Origin: Variibacter gotjawalensis
GTDB lineage: Bacteria; Pseudomonadota; Alphaproteobacteria; Rhizobiales; Xanthobacteraceae
Direction: 5' to 3'
Assembly (NCBI RefSeq): GCF_002355335.1
Contig: NZ_AP014946.1
Location: 3,053,501-3,117,500 of the forward strand
Length of the DNA stretch: 64,000 bases
In this document: positions 17,262 through 26,695 of the stretch, in pieces
Numbering within the stretch: position 1 is the stretch's first letter
Layout of the letters: every line of letters begins with the position of its first letter
The notes under the pieces: model-generated
What the model saw: only the letters and a program-made list of their open reading frames with translations
Databases searched by the model: none
What the model was told of the DNA's origin: nothing
Program-made: the position numbers and the translations under genes

Positions 17262-19529
17262 ATGGCGGCCGTCGAAGAGATACCTCAAACCGAGATGGAA
17301 AGGGCGGTGCCTGCACCGCGCCTTGGAACGCGTTTCCTCGGACCAGCCGCGATAACGCTCGCGCTGCTGTCGGCGCTTGTCACATTCCTCGTCCTCACCA
17401 ATCTCACACCGATCGCGCCGACGCACGACGTGGTCGTCTCGGTGTTGATAGCGAACGCTGTCGCGGCATTGCTCCTGCTCTCGATCATCACGTGGGAAAT
17501 CGCGAAAATTGTTCAAGCGCGGCGGCACGGCCAGGCAGGCTCGCGCCTGCATGTGCGGATTGTCGCGTTGTTCTCGATCATCGCGGCGCTGCCCGCAGTG
17601 TTGGTCGCGATTGTCGCCAGCATCACGCTCGATCGCGGCCTCGACCAGTGGTTCTCGACGCGCACGCGCGCGATCATCGCGAATTCGATCACCGTCGCAG
17701 AAGCGTATGTGCGGGAGCATGCGGAGATGATCCGCAGCGACATCGTCGCAACGGCATTCGACGCCGGTCGCGCGAAGCCGCTGTTCGATCAAGATCGCGA
17801 GCGCTTCAAGCAATTCCTCGCCGCGCAGTCGCAATATCGCGGATTGCAGATCGTCGCGCTGTTCGACACCAACGGAAAAATTCTCGAAAGCTTCGGCCTG
17901 CCCGACGGCCGGCAGTTGCCGCTGCCGCCGAAGCAAGCGCTCGAGGCGATCACGACGACGGAGCCGCGCATCGCGCTCGTGCCGGACTCGGGCGAGGTGG
18001 CGTCGGTCATTCGCCTGCACGGCTACGAAAATACGTATCTCTATGTCGCGCGCCCGCTCGCGCCGAAAGTGCTGGAACAGCTGCGCCAGACGCAACTCGC
18101 TGTGGCCGAATACGAAGGCCTGGAGGCGCGCCGGCCAGGTGTGCAAGTCGCCTTCGGCCTCATGTACACCGTGATCGCACTGATCTTGCTGTTGTCGTCC
18201 GCGTGGCTCGGACTGAACTTCGCCAATCGCCTCGTCACACCTATTCGCCGACTGATTGGCGCGGCGAACTTGGTCTCGACCGGCAATCTCTTCGTGCAGG
18301 TTCCGGTGCGTCGATCGGAAGGCGATCTCGCCAACCTCGGCGAGACGTTCAACAAGATGACGCAGGAGCTGCGCAGCCAGCGCGACGATCTCGTTTCGGC
18401 GCGCGATACGATGGATAGTCGACGCCGTTTCACCGAGGCCGTGCTCGCAGGCGCAAGCGCCGGCGTGATCGGCCTCGACGCAGCAGAGCGCATCACCATC
18501 CTCAACCGCTCCGCCGAGAAGATCCTCGGCAAGCCCGAAGCCGAGGCGCTCAACGTGCGCCTCGTCGACCTGATGCCTGAGCTCGAGCCGCTGCTCACCG
18601 CCGCGCGTTCGGGCGGCCAGCGTATGGCGCAGGGTCAACTCGCGATCGCGCGCGATTCACGCGAGCGCAATCTTTCGGTTCGCGTCACCACCGAACAAGC
18701 ACCGGGCGAGGAACACGGCTACGTGGTCACGCTCGACGACATTACGGATCTCGTCATGGCGCAGCGTTCGACCGCTTGGGCCGATATCGCGCGACGCATC
18801 GCGCACGAAATCAAAAATCCTCTGACGCCAATTCAGCTCTCTGCCGAGCGTCTGAAACGCAAATACGGAAAAGTCATCGTCGAGGACAAAGCCGTCTTCG
18901 AGCAATGCACCGATACGATCGTGCGCCAGGTCGACGACATCAAGCGCATGGTCGACGAGTTCTCGCGCTTTGCCCGTATGCCGAAGCCCGTGATGGGCAA
19001 CGACGACGTCGCCGATACGGTGCGTCAGGTCGTGTTCCTGCAGCAGGTTGCCAATCCCGACATCGACTTCGAATACACGATCGATGAAGACCCGATGCTG
19101 GCGCGCTTCGACCGCCGCCTGATCTCGCAGGGCCTCACGAACATCGTGAAGAATGCGACCGAAGCTGTTGCGGCCGTGCCGACGGAAGAACTCGGCAAGG
19201 GCCTCATCAAAGTTACGGTGAAGCGCGATGGCGAGGACATTGTCATCGACGTGATCGACAACGGCATCGGCCTGCCGAAAGAGAACCGTAACCGGCTGCT
19301 CGAGCCCTACGTGACGACGCGCGAGAAGGGCACAGGTCTCGGCCTCGCGATCGTCGAACGCATTTTGGAAGAGCATGGCGGCCGCATCGAACTCAACGAC
19401 TCGCCCGAGGTTGCCAAGGGCGGCCGCGGCGCGTGGATGCGGCTGCAATTCAGCGACAGCAAGGCGGCGGCTAACGTAGCGCCGGCTCAAGACAGTAAAG
19501 AACCACAGGGTGCGCAACATGGCGGCTGA
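17262..19529 (+). CDS. ntrY: Membrane sensor histidine kinase NtrY
   Basis: A large sensor kinase of about 755 residues, partner of NtrX. Three or more membrane helices lie in the first 110 residues, followed by a periplasmic segment (about 120-290), another helix, and a HAMP linker around LVTPIRRLIGAANLVSTGNLF. A PAS domain follows, then the H-box [20 protein letters not shown] and a catalytic domain with NIVKNATEAV, DNGIGLP and EKGTGLGLAI. The ATG at 17262 is preferred; a GTG at 17229 would add 11 residues, and neither has a strong ribosome site. The gene overlaps ntrX by 11 bases. Known roles in relatives are nitrogen, redox and envelope responses. Confidence 0.93.
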   Translation: MAAVEEIPQTEMERAVPAPRLGTRFLGPAAITLALLSALVTFLVLTNLTPIAPTHDVVVSVLIANAVAALLLLSIITWEIAKIVQARRHGQAGSRLHVRIVALFSIIAALPAVLVAIVASITLDRGLDQWFSTRTRAIIANSITVAEAYVREHAEMIRSDIVATAFDAGRAKPLFDQDRERFKQFLAAQSQYRGLQIVALFDTNGKILESFGLPDGRQLPLPPKQALEAITTTEPRIALVPDSGEVASVIRLHGYENTYLYVARPLAPKVLEQLRQTQLAVAEYEGLEARRPGVQVAFGLMYTVIALILLLSSAWLGLNFANRLVTPIRRLIGAANLVSTGNLFVQVPVRRSEGDLANLGETFNKMTQELRSQRDDLVSARDTMDSRRRFTEAVLAGASAGVIGLDAAERITILNRSAEKILGKPEAEALNVRLVDLMPELEPLLTAARSGGQRMAQGQLAIARDSRERNLSVRVTTEQAPGEEHGYVVTLDDITDLVMAQRSTAWADIARRIAHEIKNPLTPIQLSAERLKRKYGKVIVEDKAVFEQCTDTIVRQVDDIKRMVDEFSRFARMPKPVMGNDDVADTVRQVVFLQQVANPDIDFEYTIDEDPMLARFDRRLISQGLTNIVKNATEAVAAVPTEELGKGLIKVTVKRDGEDIVIDVIDNGIGLPKENRNRLLEPYVTTREKGTGLGLAIVERILEEHGGRIELNDSPEVAKGGRGAWMRLQFSDSKAAANVAPAQDSKEPQGAQHGG

Positions 19530-20883
19530 TATCCTCATCGTCGACGACGAGGCGGACATTCGCGAATTGGTCTCGGGCATCCTCGATGACGAGGGCTTCG
19601 GCACGCGGACTGCTGGCAACAGCGACGAAGCGCTGGCCGCGATTCAAGCGCGCCGGCCCAGCATGGTGTTCCTCGACATCTGGCTGCAGGGCTCAAAGCT
19701 CGATGGCTTGCAGGTGCTTGATGCGATCAAGCAGGAGCATCAGGAACTGCCGGTCGTGATGATCTCCGGCCACGGCAACATCGAGACGGCTGTTTCGGCG
19801 ATCCGCCGCGGCGCTTACGACTTCATCGAGAAGCCGTTTAAAGCCGATCGTCTCGTCTTGGTCGCGACACGCGCGATTGAAACCGCGCAGCTCAAGCGTG
19901 AGGTTAAGCAGCTCAAACAATCGAACCCGCAGGCAAGCGGCATCGTCGGTCGCTCCACGCCGATGAACCAGCTTCGTCAAATCATCGAAAAAGTCGCTCC
20001 GACCAACAGCCGCATCATGATTATCGGCCCCTCCGGCGCCGGCAAGGAACTCACGGCGCGCACGCTGCACACTGCATCGGAGCGCGCGCAGGGCCCGTTC
20101 GTCGTTATCAATGCGGCGGCGATCACGCCCGAGCATATGGAGATCGAACTCTTCGGTGTCGAACAGGCCGGCGAGGGCAGGCGGGTTGGTGCGCTCGAAG
20201 AAGCGCATGGCGGCACGCTGTTCATCGACGAAATCGCCGACATGCCGCGCGAGACGCAGAACAAGATTTTGCGCGTGCTGGTCGATCAAACATTCCAGCG
20301 CGTCGGCGGCATCAACAAGGTCAACGTCGACGTCCGCATCGTCTCATCGACGAGCCGGAATCTCGAAGCTGCGATTGCCGCAGGGCAGTTCCGCGAAGAT
20401 CTCTATCACCGGCTTTCGGTCGTCCCGATCCGTGTTCCGCCTCTTGCGGAGCGTCGCGAAGATATCCCCGAGATGGTCGAGCATTTCATGGAGCAAATCT
20501 CCAATTCGACCGGCCTGCCGCGCCGCCGTATCGGCGAAGACGCGATGGCGATCCTGCAATCGCACGATTGGCCGGGCAACGTGCGCCAACTGCGCAACAA
20601 CGTCGAGCGTCTGATGATCCTCGCCGGCGGCGACGCTGACGCTGTTATCACGGCGTCGATGCTGCCGCAGGACGTCGGGTCGATGGTGCCCGCGATGCCG
20701 AACGGCAATGGCGGCGAGCAGCTGATGGGCCTGCCGTTGCGTGAGGCGCGCGAAGTGTTCGAGCGCGAATATCTTGTCGCGCAGATCAGCCGCTTCGGCG
20801 GTAACATCTCGCGGACGGCCGAGTTTGTCGGAATGGAGCGCTCGGCGCTTCACCGCAAGCTCAAAGCCCTCGGCATCGGCTAA
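19519..20883 (+). CDS. ntrX: Response regulator NtrX
   Basis: An NtrC-family regulator of 454 residues, partner of NtrY. The receiver has Asp53 in FLDIWLQGS. The AAA+ domain has Walker A GPSGAGKEL and Walker B GGTLFIDEIAD, and the C-terminal Fis-type helix-turn-helix ends VGMERSALHRKLKAL. The sigma-54 contact loop GAFTGA is absent: where NtrC has it, this protein reads FGVEQAGEGRRVGALEE. It is therefore unlikely to activate sigma-54 polymerase in the standard way. The same loss is known from other alphaproteobacterial NtrX proteins, which can act as ordinary transcription factors. The start at 19519 overlaps ntrY by 11 bases, so the two are coupled. Confidence 0.94.
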   Translation: MAADILIVDDEADIRELVSGILDDEGFGTRTAGNSDEALAAIQARRPSMVFLDIWLQGSKLDGLQVLDAIKQEHQELPVVMISGHGNIETAVSAIRRGAYDFIEKPFKADRLVLVATRAIETAQLKREVKQLKQSNPQASGIVGRSTPMNQLRQIIEKVAPTNSRIMIIGPSGAGKELTARTLHTASERAQGPFVVINAAAITPEHMEIELFGVEQAGEGRRVGALEEAHGGTLFIDEIADMPRETQNKILRVLVDQTFQRVGGINKVNVDVRIVSSTSRNLEAAIAAGQFREDLYHRLSVVPIRVPPLAERREDIPEMVEHFMEQISNSTGLPRRRIGEDAMAILQSHDWPGNVRQLRNNVERLMILAGGDADAVITASMLPQDVGSMVPAMPNGNGGEQLMGLPLREAREVFEREYLVAQISRFGGNISRTAEFVGMERSALHRKLKALGIG

Positions 20884-20910
20884 GAACCAGAACCACCCGG
20901 AGCTTCAAGC

Positions 20911-21768
20911 GTGTCGCGCATCGCCTACGTTAATGGAATGTACGTGCCTCACCGCGAGGCCGCGGTTCACGTCGAGGATCGCGGATATCAATTCGCCGAC
21001 GGCGTCTACGAAGTGTGCGAGGTGAGGGGCGGGCGACTGATCGACGAGCGTCGCCATATGGAGCGGCTGCTGCGCTCTCTCTCCGAACTCCGCATCGATG
21101 CGCCGATGCCGCTGTCATCGCTTGGTGTGATCCTTCGTGAGACCGTGCGCCGCAATCGCGTTCGCGACGGAATCGTTTACCTGCAGGTCACACGCGGTGT
21201 CGCGCCACGTGATCATGCATTTCCCAAGAAGGGCACGATGCCGGGCGTGGTCGTCACGGCGCGGTCGATCGATGCGACCAAAGGCGAGAAGACCGCCAAC
21301 GAAGGCATCGCAGTGATCACCGTTCCGGAAAACCGTTGGCCGCGCGTCGACATCAAATCGGTGTCGCTGCTGCCGAACGTTCTTGCCAAGCAAGCGGCGC
21401 GCGAGGCGGGCGCAAAAGAAGCTTGGTATGTCGACGCGGGCGGCAAGGTCACCGAAGGCTCATCGAGCAACGCTTGGATCGTCACCAAGGATGGCCGCGT
21501 GGTCACGCGCAAAGCTGATAGCGCAATCTTGCGCGGTATCACGCGCACCGTGCTGCTCGATGTGCTCAGGGATCACGGCCTGAAACTGGAAGAGCGTGCG
21601 TTCACGGTCGAGGAAGCACAGACGGCGCGCGAGGCGTTCGTGACGTCGGCAAGCCAGCTTGTGATGCCGGTCGTTTCGATCAATGGACGCACCGTCGCGA
21701 ACGGTGAGCCTGGCATGTTGTCGCTCGCATTGCGTCGCGATTTCCATCGCTTTGCGGAGACGAATTAA
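20911..21768 (+). CDS. D-amino-acid aminotransferase (class IV, PLP)
   Basis: A fold-type IV PLP aminotransferase of 285 residues. It starts RIAYVNGMYVPHREAAVHVEDRG..., with the typical DRGYQFADGVYEV. The PLP lysine lies in DIKSVSLLPNVLAKQAA and the cofactor phosphate region is TEGSSSNAWIV. These features match D-alanine aminotransferases (Dat), which interconvert D-amino acids and 2-oxoacids. Branched-chain aminotransferases and aminodeoxychorismate lyase share the fold, so the substrate is inferred. The start is GTG at 20911, 27 bases after ntrX. The gene sits between ntrX and hfq in many Hyphomicrobiales. Confidence 0.9.
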   Translation: MSRIAYVNGMYVPHREAAVHVEDRGYQFADGVYEVCEVRGGRLIDERRHMERLLRSLSELRIDAPMPLSSLGVILRETVRRNRVRDGIVYLQVTRGVAPRDHAFPKKGTMPGVVVTARSIDATKGEKTANEGIAVITVPENRWPRVDIKSVSLLPNVLAKQAAREAGAKEAWYVDAGGKVTEGSSSNAWIVTKDGRVVTRKADSAILRGITRTVLLDVLRDHGLKLEERAFTVEEAQTAREAFVTSASQLVMPVVSINGRTVANGEPGMLSLALRRDFHRFAETN

Positions 21769-21861
21769 CGCAGAAGTTGCGGAAATCGTTTGCAGTCTAA
21801 CAACTGCAACTTATGCGAAGGATGAGCCGCGCGATACTGATTGATATACCAGATCAAGGTC

Positions 21862-21890
21862 TTGCACACTCATCAGTCGTACAATCTAAT
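21862..21890 (+). promoter_or_regulatory. Sigma-70 type promoter for hfq-hflX
   Basis: TTGCAC at 21862-21867, a 17-base spacer and TCTAAT at 21885-21890 lie about 110 bases before the hfq start. This is the best promoter match in the 230-base gap after the aminotransferase gene and would leave a leader of roughly 100 bases. Confidence 0.55.
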
Positions 21891-21998
21891 GAGGCATGGA
21901 TTCACAAGGCAGGGTGAGTTCACAGCAATTTGGAAACGCCGGGGTACTACGGCGGCCACGCTCGGGCCGGGCGACGTGGCAAAGAATGGATTGGGGCT

Positions 21999-22244
21999 AT
22001 GGCGTCTGAGCGTACACAAAATTTACAAGATACTTTTCTGAACTATGTTCGTAAGAACAAGACACCGCTGACGATTTTTTTGGTCAATGGCGTGAAGCTG
22101 CAAGGTGTCGTTTCTTGGTTCGATAACTTTTGCGTTCTCCTGAAACGAGATGGGCACTCGCAGCTTGTCTACAAGCACGCTATATCGACCATAATGCCCG
22201 GACAGCCGATACAGCTGTTCGAGGAAGACGGAGAACAGGGCTAG
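21999..22244 (+). CDS. hfq: RNA chaperone Hfq
   Basis: An 81-residue Sm-like protein that forms hexamers and pairs small RNAs with mRNAs. The Sm1 motif is in [23 protein letters not shown], seen here as [16 protein letters not shown], and Sm2 in [10 protein letters not shown]. The proximal-face residues Q8 and Y55-like KH are conserved ([16 protein letters not shown]). The short acidic tail EEDGEQG is typical of alphaproteobacterial Hfq. The ATG at 21999 gives the usual [13 protein letters not shown] start; a longer reading frame upstream is not used. hflX follows after two bases. Confidence 0.97.
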   Translation: MASERTQNLQDTFLNYVRKNKTPLTIFLVNGVKLQGVVSWFDNFCVLLKRDGHSQLVYKHAISTIMPGQPIQLFEEDGEQG

Positions 22245-22246
22245 CA

Positions 22247-23629
22247 TTGGATTCGCGCGAGCGTGAGCTCACACCGGGGATTTCAGCCACAGAACAGTCC
22301 AGCTCAGGACGTGCTGTTGTCCTCGGCCCCTATTTGAAGGTTCGGCGCGGCCAGGATCACAACAAAGATTCTGCTACACCGGCTCGGGAGTCCGACGCGC
22401 GTTTGGAGGAGATAGTGGGGCTCGCCCTCGCGATCGATCTCACCATAGCTCACGCAGCCGTCGTGCCGCTCTCCAACGTTACTCCGGCGACTTACATGGG
22501 CAGCGGCAAGGTCGATGAACTTGCCGGCATCATTCGTGCGGAAGAAGCGGGTGTCGTCATCGTCGACTGCGCACTATCGCCGGTTCAGCAGCGCAATCTC
22601 GAAAAGGCTTGGAACGCCAAGGTGCTCGACCGCACCGGGCTCATCCTGGAGATCTTCGGGCGACGTGCACGTACCCATGAAGGCACGCTTCAGGTAGAGC
22701 TTGCACATCTGAATTATCAGAAGGGCCGCCTCGTTCGCTCGTGGACGCATCTTGAGCGTCAGCGCGGCGGCTTCGGTTTCCTTGGTGGCCCAGGCGAGAC
22801 ACAGCTCGAGACCGACCGGCGGCTTATCGAAAACCGCATCGCGCGGATCGAACGCGATCTGGAAACCGTGAAGCGTACACGTGCGCTTCATCGGAAAAGT
22901 CGCAAGCGCGTTCCGTATCCAATCGTGGCTTTGGTCGGATACACGAATGCCGGCAAGTCGACGCTGTTCAATCGTCTGACAGGCGGCGATGTCCTCGCTG
23001 CCGATATGCTATTCGCGACGCTTGACCCAACGCTGCGGGCGATCCGGTTAGCGAGCGGCGCGACTGTGATCCTCTCGGACACCGTCGGCTTCATTTCGGA
23101 GCTGCCGACGACGCTGATCGCAGCTTTCCGGGCGACGCTGGAAGAAGTGCTCGAAGCGGATATCCTTCTCCACGTGCGCGACATCGCGCATCCGGATACG
23201 GACGCACAGGCACGCGACGTCGAGGATGTGCTGCGCGAACTCGGCATCGACGTGGATGAAAGCGTCAACGTCATCGAGCTTTGGAATAAGATCGATACGT
23301 TGCCGGAAGCTGAGCAGGCCGCGCTGGAAAACGCTGCGGCGCGTCGCCCCGCGACACGTCCCGCCGTGCCGATGTCGGCGCTGACCGGGCAGGGGATGGA
23401 TCGCGTTGCGGCCGCGATCGAAGCGCGGCTCGCCGAGGCGCGTTCCGTTTTCTCGCTGAGGCTCCCACCCGAAGACGGCGAAGGCGTCAGCTGGCTCTAC
23501 CGCAACGCCGAGGTGCTCGATCGCTCCGAAGAGTCGGATGGTTCCGTCTTGCTGCGCGTACGGGTCGACCGGAGCAAAACCGGCCTCATCAACAGCCGGT
23601 TTCCGCACACGGCTCACGCCGCGAATTAA
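22247..23629 (+). CDS. hflX: GTPase HflX
   Basis: A ribosome-associated GTPase of 460 residues that splits stalled or heat-damaged ribosomes. The N-terminal domain has VTPATYMGSGKVDELAGI and a coiled region, then GGFGFLGGPGETQLETDRR. The G domain shows G1 GYTNAGKSTLFN, G3 DTVGFISELP and the G4-type WNKID. The start is assigned to TTG at 22247, two bases after the hfq stop, with AGGG at about seven bases. No ATG fits, and the upstream in-frame start would lie deep inside hfq. The hfq-hflX pair is a classical operon. It overlaps mazG tail to tail by three to four bases. Confidence 0.93.
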   Translation: MDSRERELTPGISATEQSSSGRAVVLGPYLKVRRGQDHNKDSATPARESDARLEEIVGLALAIDLTIAHAAVVPLSNVTPATYMGSGKVDELAGIIRAEEAGVVIVDCALSPVQQRNLEKAWNAKVLDRTGLILEIFGRRARTHEGTLQVELAHLNYQKGRLVRSWTHLERQRGGFGFLGGPGETQLETDRRLIENRIARIERDLETVKRTRALHRKSRKRVPYPIVALVGYTNAGKSTLFNRLTGGDVLAADMLFATLDPTLRAIRLASGATVILSDTVGFISELPTTLIAAFRATLEEVLEADILLHVRDIAHPDTDAQARDVEDVLRELGIDVDESVNVIELWNKIDTLPEAEQAALENAAARRPATRPAVPMSALTGQGMDRVAAAIEARLAEARSVFSLRLPPEDGEGVSWLYRNAEVLDRSEESDGSVLLRVRVDRSKTGLINSRFPHTAHAAN

Positions 23630-24435
23630 GCATCACGCTCGGCAATCTTCGCGGCATCCCATAGCGCATCCATCTCTTCCAGCGTCGAGTCGTCAGGACG
23701 TTTTCCGGCGCGCGATAACGCATCCTCGATGAATGCAAAGCGGCGCGAGAATTTCGCATTTGCGCCGCGCAGAGCGTTCTCGGGATCGACCTTGTGGTGA
23801 CGTGCGAGGTTCGCGACAGCGAAGAGTAAATCGCCGATCTCCTCGCCGATCTTTTCGGGCTCAGTCCGTGCCGCATCGACGACTTCGTCCAGCTCCTCGC
23901 GGATCTTCGCCAAAATTGGCTCGGGCTCTGACCAGTCGAAACCGACCTTAGCCGCAGCGGCCTGAAGCTTCAGTGCACGGCTGAGTGCAGGGAGGGTCGT
24001 CGGCACCTCGCCCAGGAGCCGCGGCGGCTCGGCACCACGCCGCGCGGCGCGGGCTGCTTTCTCCTCAGCTTTGATCTTCTGCCACAGCTTCGAGACCTCA
24101 GCCTCCGAGAGCTTGCCAGCGTCACCAAAGACGTGTGGGTGCCGCCTGGTCAACTTATCGCAGATCGCCTGGACGACGTCCTGAAACGCAAACGCTCCGG
24201 CCTCCTCGGCCATGCGTGCGTGAAACACGACCTGCAGCAATAGGTCACCGAGCTCATCGCGTAGATCATCGAGATCGTTGCGCTCGATCGCATCCGCCAC
24301 CTCGTATGCCTCTTCGATCGTGTAAGGCGCAATCGTCGCGAAGGTCTGCTCGATATCCCAAGGGCAGCCGGAACCGGGCGTGCGCAGCGCCGCCATGATC
24401 TCGATCAAACGCGTGACGTCTGGCTTGGCTGGCAC
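23626..24435 (-). CDS. mazG: Nucleoside triphosphate pyrophosphohydrolase MazG
   Basis: A 269-residue NTP pyrophosphohydrolase that removes aberrant or excess (d)NTPs. It has two MazG repeats: the first (about 20-110) with CPWDIEQTF, YEVADAI and the metal-binding DLRDELGDLLLQVVFH, the second (about 165-250) with EIREELDEV and KIGEEIGDLLFAVANLARH. Both EExxD-type acidic helices are present. The start is GTG at 24435, with AAGGAA nine bases upstream. It is convergent with hflX, and the two stop codons overlap on opposite strands. Confidence 0.94.
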   Translation of the reverse strand: MPAKPDVTRLIEIMAALRTPGSGCPWDIEQTFATIAPYTIEEAYEVADAIERNDLDDLRDELGDLLLQVVFHARMAEEAGAFAFQDVVQAICDKLTRRHPHVFGDAGKLSEAEVSKLWQKIKAEEKAARAARRGAEPPRLLGEVPTTLPALSRALKLQAAAAKVGFDWSEPEPILAKIREELDEVVDAARTEPEKIGEEIGDLLFAVANLARHHKVDPENALRGANAKFSRRFAFIEDALSRAGKRPDDSTLEEMDALWDAAKIAERDA

Positions 24436-24601
24436 GTTCGGAATTTCCTTCTTCGGAGCATGCAGAGAAAGACCGCGGTAACCATACGGCGCACCGTTGT
24501 GCGTCGGATTGGGACGGCACGGCTGGCAACCTTATTGCTCCAATGATTGCCACAGCAAAGCTGTGTTTCACTTCGGTGCCTTTGCGCATCGCCAGAGGCT
24601 T

Positions 24602-25849
24602 ATGACGGCAACCATTACCGCAGACATGGAATTCGACGCTGACACGCGAAACGCGCGTCAGGCTACGCCGCTGCGCGTTCTTTTCGTCCACAACCGCTAC
24701 CAGATCCCGGGCGGCGAGGATGCGGCCGTCGAGCGCGAAATCGCGACGCTCCGTGCCACCGGCGTCGACGTCGAGGCTGTAATTCTCGATAATTCCGCGA
24801 TCCAGACCTCATTCGACCGCCTGCGGGTGGCCGTTCAGACACCGCATGCGCCGCAGGGCATCGCGACCGTCGTCGAAGCCGCGCACCGGTTCCGTCCGGA
24901 TGTTGTGCATGTCCATAACACATTCCCGCTGATCTCTCCGGCCGTTCACGGCGCCGTGCGCGAGCTCGGAGCCGCCACGGTCCAGACGCTCCACAACTTC
25001 CGCCTGATGTGCGCCAACGGCCTGTTGCTTCGCGAGGGAAGCCCATGCGAGCGCTGCGTTAGCGGTTCGCCTTTCCAGTCCGTCCGCTTCGGCTGCTATC
25101 GCGGCTCAAAAGTCGGCACGCTGGCGGTCGCTCGCATGATCGACCACCACCGCCGCGCCGGCACGTGGCTTCGTGACGTCGACCGCTTCATCGTCCTCTC
25201 CGATTTTGCTCGGGCACGCTTCCTGGCTGCTGGATTGCCGGCCGCACGCCTCACCATCAAGCCGAACGGGATCGACGATCCGGGTCCGGTGGCGACCGGT
25301 GAACGGTCCGGCATTCTGTTCGTCGGCCGCCTAAGCGAGGAGAAAGGCGTCCGGGTGTTGGCTGAGGCCGCCGCGCTCGTTTCGCAGCCCATCACGGTGA
25401 TCGGCGACGGTCCGCTGATGCCCGAGCTGGAAAATGTCACCGGCCTGCGTGTCCTCGGACAGCAGAACCGCGAAGCGGTTCGCGCCGCGATGTCGCGTGC
25501 CGCCGCCGTCGTCGTCCCGTCGATCTGCTACGAAGGCCTGCCGACTGTGATCCCGGAGGCTTTCGCGGCGGGGACTCCCGTCGTCGCTTCGCGGATTGGC
25601 GCGATGCCGGAACTCATCAACGAAGGCGTGACCGGCTTGCTCGCAGAGCCGGGCGACGCAGCGTCGCTCGCAGCAGCTCTCCACCGAATTCATGACGATC
25701 CCGCCCAGGCGCGTCGCATGGGAATAGCCGCACGATCAGTATTCGAGCGCACCTGGGTCAACGACATCGTGACCGCCCAGACGCTCGCCATCTATCGCGA
25801 GGCGATCGCTTCGCGCGCCGCCGACCAGACCTTTCAAGCTTCAGCTTAG
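24602..25849 (+). CDS. Glycosyltransferase family 4 protein
   Basis: A 415-residue GT-B fold glycosyltransferase and the first gene of the polysaccharide locus. The N-terminal domain has VLFVHNRYQIPGGEDAAVEREI and DVVHVHNTFPLISPAV. A cysteine pair CERCV in the insert (CANGLLLREGSPCERC) is seen in several exopolysaccharide GT4 enzymes. The C-terminal nucleotide-sugar domain has FVGRLSEEKGVRVL and the EX7E signature in EGLPTVIPEAFAAGTPVVAS. It probably adds one sugar to a lipid-linked repeat unit at the cytoplasmic face; donor and acceptor are unknown. The ATG at 24602 has AGAGG just upstream; an in-frame ATG at 24626 is an alternative. Confidence 0.88.
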   Translation: MTATITADMEFDADTRNARQATPLRVLFVHNRYQIPGGEDAAVEREIATLRATGVDVEAVILDNSAIQTSFDRLRVAVQTPHAPQGIATVVEAAHRFRPDVVHVHNTFPLISPAVHGAVRELGAATVQTLHNFRLMCANGLLLREGSPCERCVSGSPFQSVRFGCYRGSKVGTLAVARMIDHHRRAGTWLRDVDRFIVLSDFARARFLAAGLPAARLTIKPNGIDDPGPVATGERSGILFVGRLSEEKGVRVLAEAAALVSQPITVIGDGPLMPELENVTGLRVLGQQNREAVRAAMSRAAAVVVPSICYEGLPTVIPEAFAAGTPVVASRIGAMPELINEGVTGLLAEPGDAASLAAALHRIHDDPAQARRMGIAARSVFERTWVNDIVTAQTLAIYREAIASRAADQTFQASA

Positions 25850-25861
25850 GTGATATTCGCA

Positions 25862-26686
25862 ATGACCTCGATCATCGAAACCCGCTCTGCCGCAACAGTG
25901 CCTAACGGACATGACCCAGCCGTGCCGAACTTCAAGCTTTGCGGCATTCCGGTCTCGGCCGTCGACATGAACGGCTTGGCAGCGTCCGTCGAGCGGCGCT
26001 TGCGCGACGGTCGCAGCGTCCCCGGTACATTTTGTGTCTTCCGCGATGCCCACGGCATCGTGCGGGCGCAGAGCGACGCTACGCTGCGCGAGGCACATGA
26101 CGCCGCGTGGCTGGTCTGTCCGGATGGCCGCCCGCTGTTCTGGCTCGGCCGCCTGCGCGGGCAATCGGCTATCCGGCAGGTGCCGGGTATCGAGTCCGTT
26201 GAGACCATCTGCCGCGCCGGCATCGAACATGGCTGGCGGCACTATTTCCTCGGCGGCGGACCGGGCGTTGCTGACAAGCTGGCGCGTGAGATGGAGCGCC
26301 GCGTCCCCGGATTGCAGGTCGCCGGCACAATAACGCCGCCGTTCCGTGCGCTCACAGAAGGCGAGAAGGCCGATATGCGCGCCGAAATCAAAGCGAGCGA
26401 TGCGCACATCATCTGGATCGGCCTCAGCACGCCGAAGCAGGAATTGTTCATGCACGAACACGCGCCGCATCTGCCGGGCACGGTCGCGATGGGTGTCGGT
26501 GCTGCCTTCGACGTGAATATCGGAAGCATTCCGCGCTCCCCGCGCATACTGCAGCGACTCGGCCTCGAATGGCTTTATCGATTGGCGCGCGAGCCGCGAC
26601 GTCTCTTCCGCCGCTATGCGGAAGTCGTGCCGCAGTTTCTGATGCTGGTGACGCGCGATCTCATGCGTGCGCGAACGACAAAATAG
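25862..26686 (+). CDS. WecG/TagA/CpsF family glycosyltransferase
   Basis: A 274-residue GT26-type enzyme. Family landmarks are LVCPDGRPLFWLGRLRG, the glycine-rich HYFLGGGPGVADKLA, IIWIGLSTPKQELFMHEH and GVGAAFDVNIGSIPRSP, followed by a basic C-terminal part with paired arginines (REPRRLFRRYAE) that probably contacts the membrane. Members transfer ManNAcA, glucose or similar sugars to undecaprenyl-linked acceptors. The ATG at 25862 is preceded by AGGTGA and follows the GT4 gene by 12 bases, so the two are an operon. A GTG at 25850 is an alternative start. The next gene is convergent. Confidence 0.9.
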   Translation: MTSIIETRSAATVPNGHDPAVPNFKLCGIPVSAVDMNGLAASVERRLRDGRSVPGTFCVFRDAHGIVRAQSDATLREAHDAAWLVCPDGRPLFWLGRLRGQSAIRQVPGIESVETICRAGIEHGWRHYFLGGGPGVADKLAREMERRVPGLQVAGTITPPFRALTEGEKADMRAEIKASDAHIIWIGLSTPKQELFMHEHAPHLPGTVAMGVGAAFDVNIGSIPRSPRILQRLGLEWLYRLAREPRRLFRRYAEVVPQFLMLVTRDLMRARTTK

Positions 26687-26695
26687 CTTCCGGCG

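Noticed and set aside
17094-18638. Open frame of 514 codons antisense to ntrY
   Set aside because: No domain, Arg-rich, fully covered by a conserved kinase gene in the correct frame.
21841-22041. Small open frame overlapping the hfq leader and start
   Set aside because: It covers the probable hfq promoter, shows no codon bias and overlaps the hfq start in another frame.
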